From Paenibacillus sp. E222 (GTDB lineage: Bacteria; Bacillota; Bacilli; Paenibacillales; Paenibacillaceae): DNA of 64,000 bases. Below are positions 62,360 through 64,000 of this stretch, piece after piece (the first letter of the stretch is position 1; the number at the start of each line of letters is the position of its first letter). The notes below the pieces were generated by a model. It made no database searches, was not told where the DNA came from, and saw only the letters and a list, made by a program, of their open reading frames with translations. The stretch is taken from NCBI RefSeq assembly GCF_013401555.1, contig NZ_CP058552.1, positions 7,440,001 through 7,504,000 of the forward strand, read 5' to 3'. Position numbers and translations under genes: made by a program.

Positions 62360-64000
62360 CTATTCTACCTGATAGGGCAAACGAAGCCGCACCAGCGTTC
62401 CCACTTCAGGAGTGGATTCGATCTGCACACCATAAGGGTCGCCATGAATCAGTTCGATTCGTCTGATTACACTTCGCATGCCAATGTGTTGACGCTCCTC
62501 ATCAGCGTGTGCCAAAGGTGCCAAAATACGATCCATCATGGATGGGTCCATCCCGCATCCGTTATCGGCTATCTCCAGAATAAGCATGTCCGATTCTGCA
62601 TCATTTCCCGCGTACCGGAAGACGCGAATCTCGAGACGACGATTGTCTCTTTTGTCCGCAAAGGCATGAACAAACACATTCTCCACAATGGGTTGCAGCA
62701 GCAGCCGAATCACCTGGCAACGTAGCAGTTCAGAAGGAACAGAAATCTCGATCGATAAGGCCTCCTGATACCGGGCCTGCTGAATCTGCAGGTAATGGTC
62801 AATCTGGTTCATCTCATCCTGCAGGGTAGTCAACCGCTGGACTGGCTCCAGTGTATATTGCAGCATTTCGGACAAGGCCGTAACCAGACGCGCCGACTTC
62901 TCATCTCCAAGCATATAGAACTTCCAGAAGAACATACTTAATGTGTTATACAGAAAATGTGGATTCAACTGGGCCTGTATAGCCTTGAGCTCAGCTTGCT
63001 TTTCACTTAATTCACGCTCATAGACTTCATGAATCAACGTATCGATCCGTGATGCCATCGCATTGAATCGTTCTCCAATGAAGCCCAGCTCATCCTGTGT
63101 CTGAATCTGAACGCGTGTATCGAATTGTCCGTCGCGCACTCTTTTCATCGCGTTAACCAGACTGGCCAGTGGACGCAGCAGCCTGCGGCTGATGATGGTA
63201 ATAATGATCCACGAACACAGAACCGTGGCTGCCGCAGAAAATACAGCAACCTTTACGATAATCTTGCCCTTATGCTGAATCTGAGCCAAGGATACTTTGC
63301 TGATTAACGTGAACTTGGCTTTGTCCGACGTTTGTTTTGTATACAAATGAGCGGTTCCCTGCTCGTCCCTAATCTCGGTTGCTCCCATGCTTAGTTGTGT
63401 AAGCGGTGGTGGGTCTGCATCTTGATTATGAAACGCATATACCAGTTTCCCATCTGCATCCAACAAATACGCGGCAATATCTTCATTAAGACGTAGGTCC
63501 TTAAGATAGGATTCATACAGAGAGGTATTAAAGAGGATCAACATGACCCCATACGTCTCCAGATCAACAGAACGCATTAAGCGCCCTGCCAGAATCCAGT
63601 TGGATTTTTCCTCCTGAAGAAAAGCATCTACATCCAGACGGTTCCATACATATTCTCCTCCCGTCCCTTCCAGCTTATGGACCATCTCAGCCAAATATGA
63701 GGGGTCCATCTGTTGGAACGATCCGGCAAACGTACCGAGATTAAATATGTTCCCCTTCAAATCATAGATTCGAATTCCCATGATCTCCGGTGCATCGAGA
63801 CGAACCTGATACAACTGATCATCCAGTTCCTCCTCCAGCTTCATCTGATCATAGGAGGAAATGCCCGCAGCCTGCGCCTTAATTGCATTTTTCACGGAGG
63901 GATTCAGCGTAATGTAGTCCGTCACTTTATACATGTCGTGCACCCTGGAATCGAGTCTTGCAAGTACCTGTTCTGCGGTAAGACTATACTGGCGACTCAC
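62360..64000 (-). CDS. YesM-type sensor histidine kinase (N-terminus cut by window end)
   Basis: 546 residues visible; the gene continues past the window. Extracytoplasmic Cache-like sensor (about 1-250), a transmembrane helix (about 255-278), HAMP (about 278-330), then His_kinase with the phospho-acceptor in QLNPHFLYNTLSMFFW and an HATPase domain (LLQPIVENVFVHAF; EIADNGCGMDP). This is the YesM family that pairs with AraC-type YesN regulators to sense sugars outside the cell. Confidence 0.95.
   Translation of the reverse strand: MSRQYSLTAEQVLARLDSRVHDMYKVTDYITLNPSVKNAIKAQAAGISSYDQMKLEEELDDQLYQVRLDAPEIMGIRIYDLKGNIFNLGTFAGSFQQMDPSYLAEMVHKLEGTGGEYVWNRLDVDAFLQEEKSNWILAGRLMRSVDLETYGVMLILFNTSLYESYLKDLRLNEDIAAYLLDADGKLVYAFHNQDADPPPLTQLSMGATEIRDEQGTAHLYTKQTSDKAKFTLISKVSLAQIQHKGKIIVKVAVFSAAATVLCSWIIITIISRRLLRPLASLVNAMKRVRDGQFDTRVQIQTQDELGFIGERFNAMASRIDTLIHEVYERELSEKQAELKAIQAQLNPHFLYNTLSMFFWKFYMLGDEKSARLVTALSEMLQYTLEPVQRLTTLQDEMNQIDHYLQIQQARYQEALSIEISVPSELLRCQVIRLLLQPIVENVFVHAFADKRDNRRLEIRVFRYAGNDAESDMLILEIADNGCGMDPSMMDRILAPLAHADEERQHIGMRSVIRRIELIHGDPYGVQIESTPEVGTLVRLRLPYQVE

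Overview
The window reads as chromosome of a Gram-positive spore-former of the Paenibacillus type (Bacillota). This is inferred from strong GGAGG-type ribosome sites, frequent TTG/GTG starts, lipobox-anchored binding proteins, near-50% GC over most of the window, and a crowd of carbohydrate systems (YesM/YesN-type two-component pair, Lpl-type ABC importers, AraC and LacI regulators, secreted GH6 and PL11 enzymes). No rRNA, tRNA, CRISPR array, phage or insertion sequence was seen.

Layout. 1-6 kb: end of a YhgE/Pip-type membrane protein, small membrane proteins and lipoproteins, and a polar amino-acid ABC importer. 6.3-15.6 kb: plant polysaccharide genes, namely a GH4 enzyme with a CHGV motif (alpha-galacturonidase-like), an AraC regulator, a PL11 rhamnogalacturonan lyase and a GH6-FN3-FN3-CBM3 cellulase. 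CcpA (cre)-like sites lie upstream, and an array of ~50-nt repeat units lies between the last two. 16.1-23.7 kb: a stress-response block with a MacAB/YknXYZ-like ABC system, a beta-propeller-like membrane protein, an OmpR/histidine-kinase pair and a divergent ECF sigma factor with its own ECF-type promoter. 23.9-27.2 kb: a large secreted multidomain protein and a small lipoprotein. 27.4-33.1 kb: phnD-phnC-phnE-phnE with a Pho-box-like element, and a divergent 5'-nucleotidase family enzyme.

33.2-39.4 kb is the most interesting part. It is an AT-rich island encoding a ribosomally made, post-translationally modified peptide (RiPP) system: a 52-residue cysteine/aspartate-rich precursor, a radical SAM/SPASM maturase, a peptide exporter and a three-gene ABC-2 transporter likely to give immunity. 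The precursor carries Cys-X3-Asp motifs like those of the freyrasin-type (PapA/PapB) ranthipeptides, arranged here as two interleaved C-x2-C-D-x2-D blocks. An intrinsic terminator separates precursor from maturase.

39.6-64 kb: more sugar metabolism. An AraC-controlled operon (CBM9-like protein, isomerase/epimerase, Gfo/Idh/MocA oxidoreductase) is followed by a VOC protein with a WYL regulator. Next comes a LacI-controlled ABC/oxidoreductase operon divergent from a secreted DUF4832-type putative glycosidase; five copies of a palindromic operator (ATTTGCGGCAAAT) tie these together. Then come a heterodimeric multidrug ABC exporter with one degenerate ATPase site, and an Lpl-type ABC importer under a perfect cre with its YesM/YesN-type two-component system, whose kinase runs off the window end.
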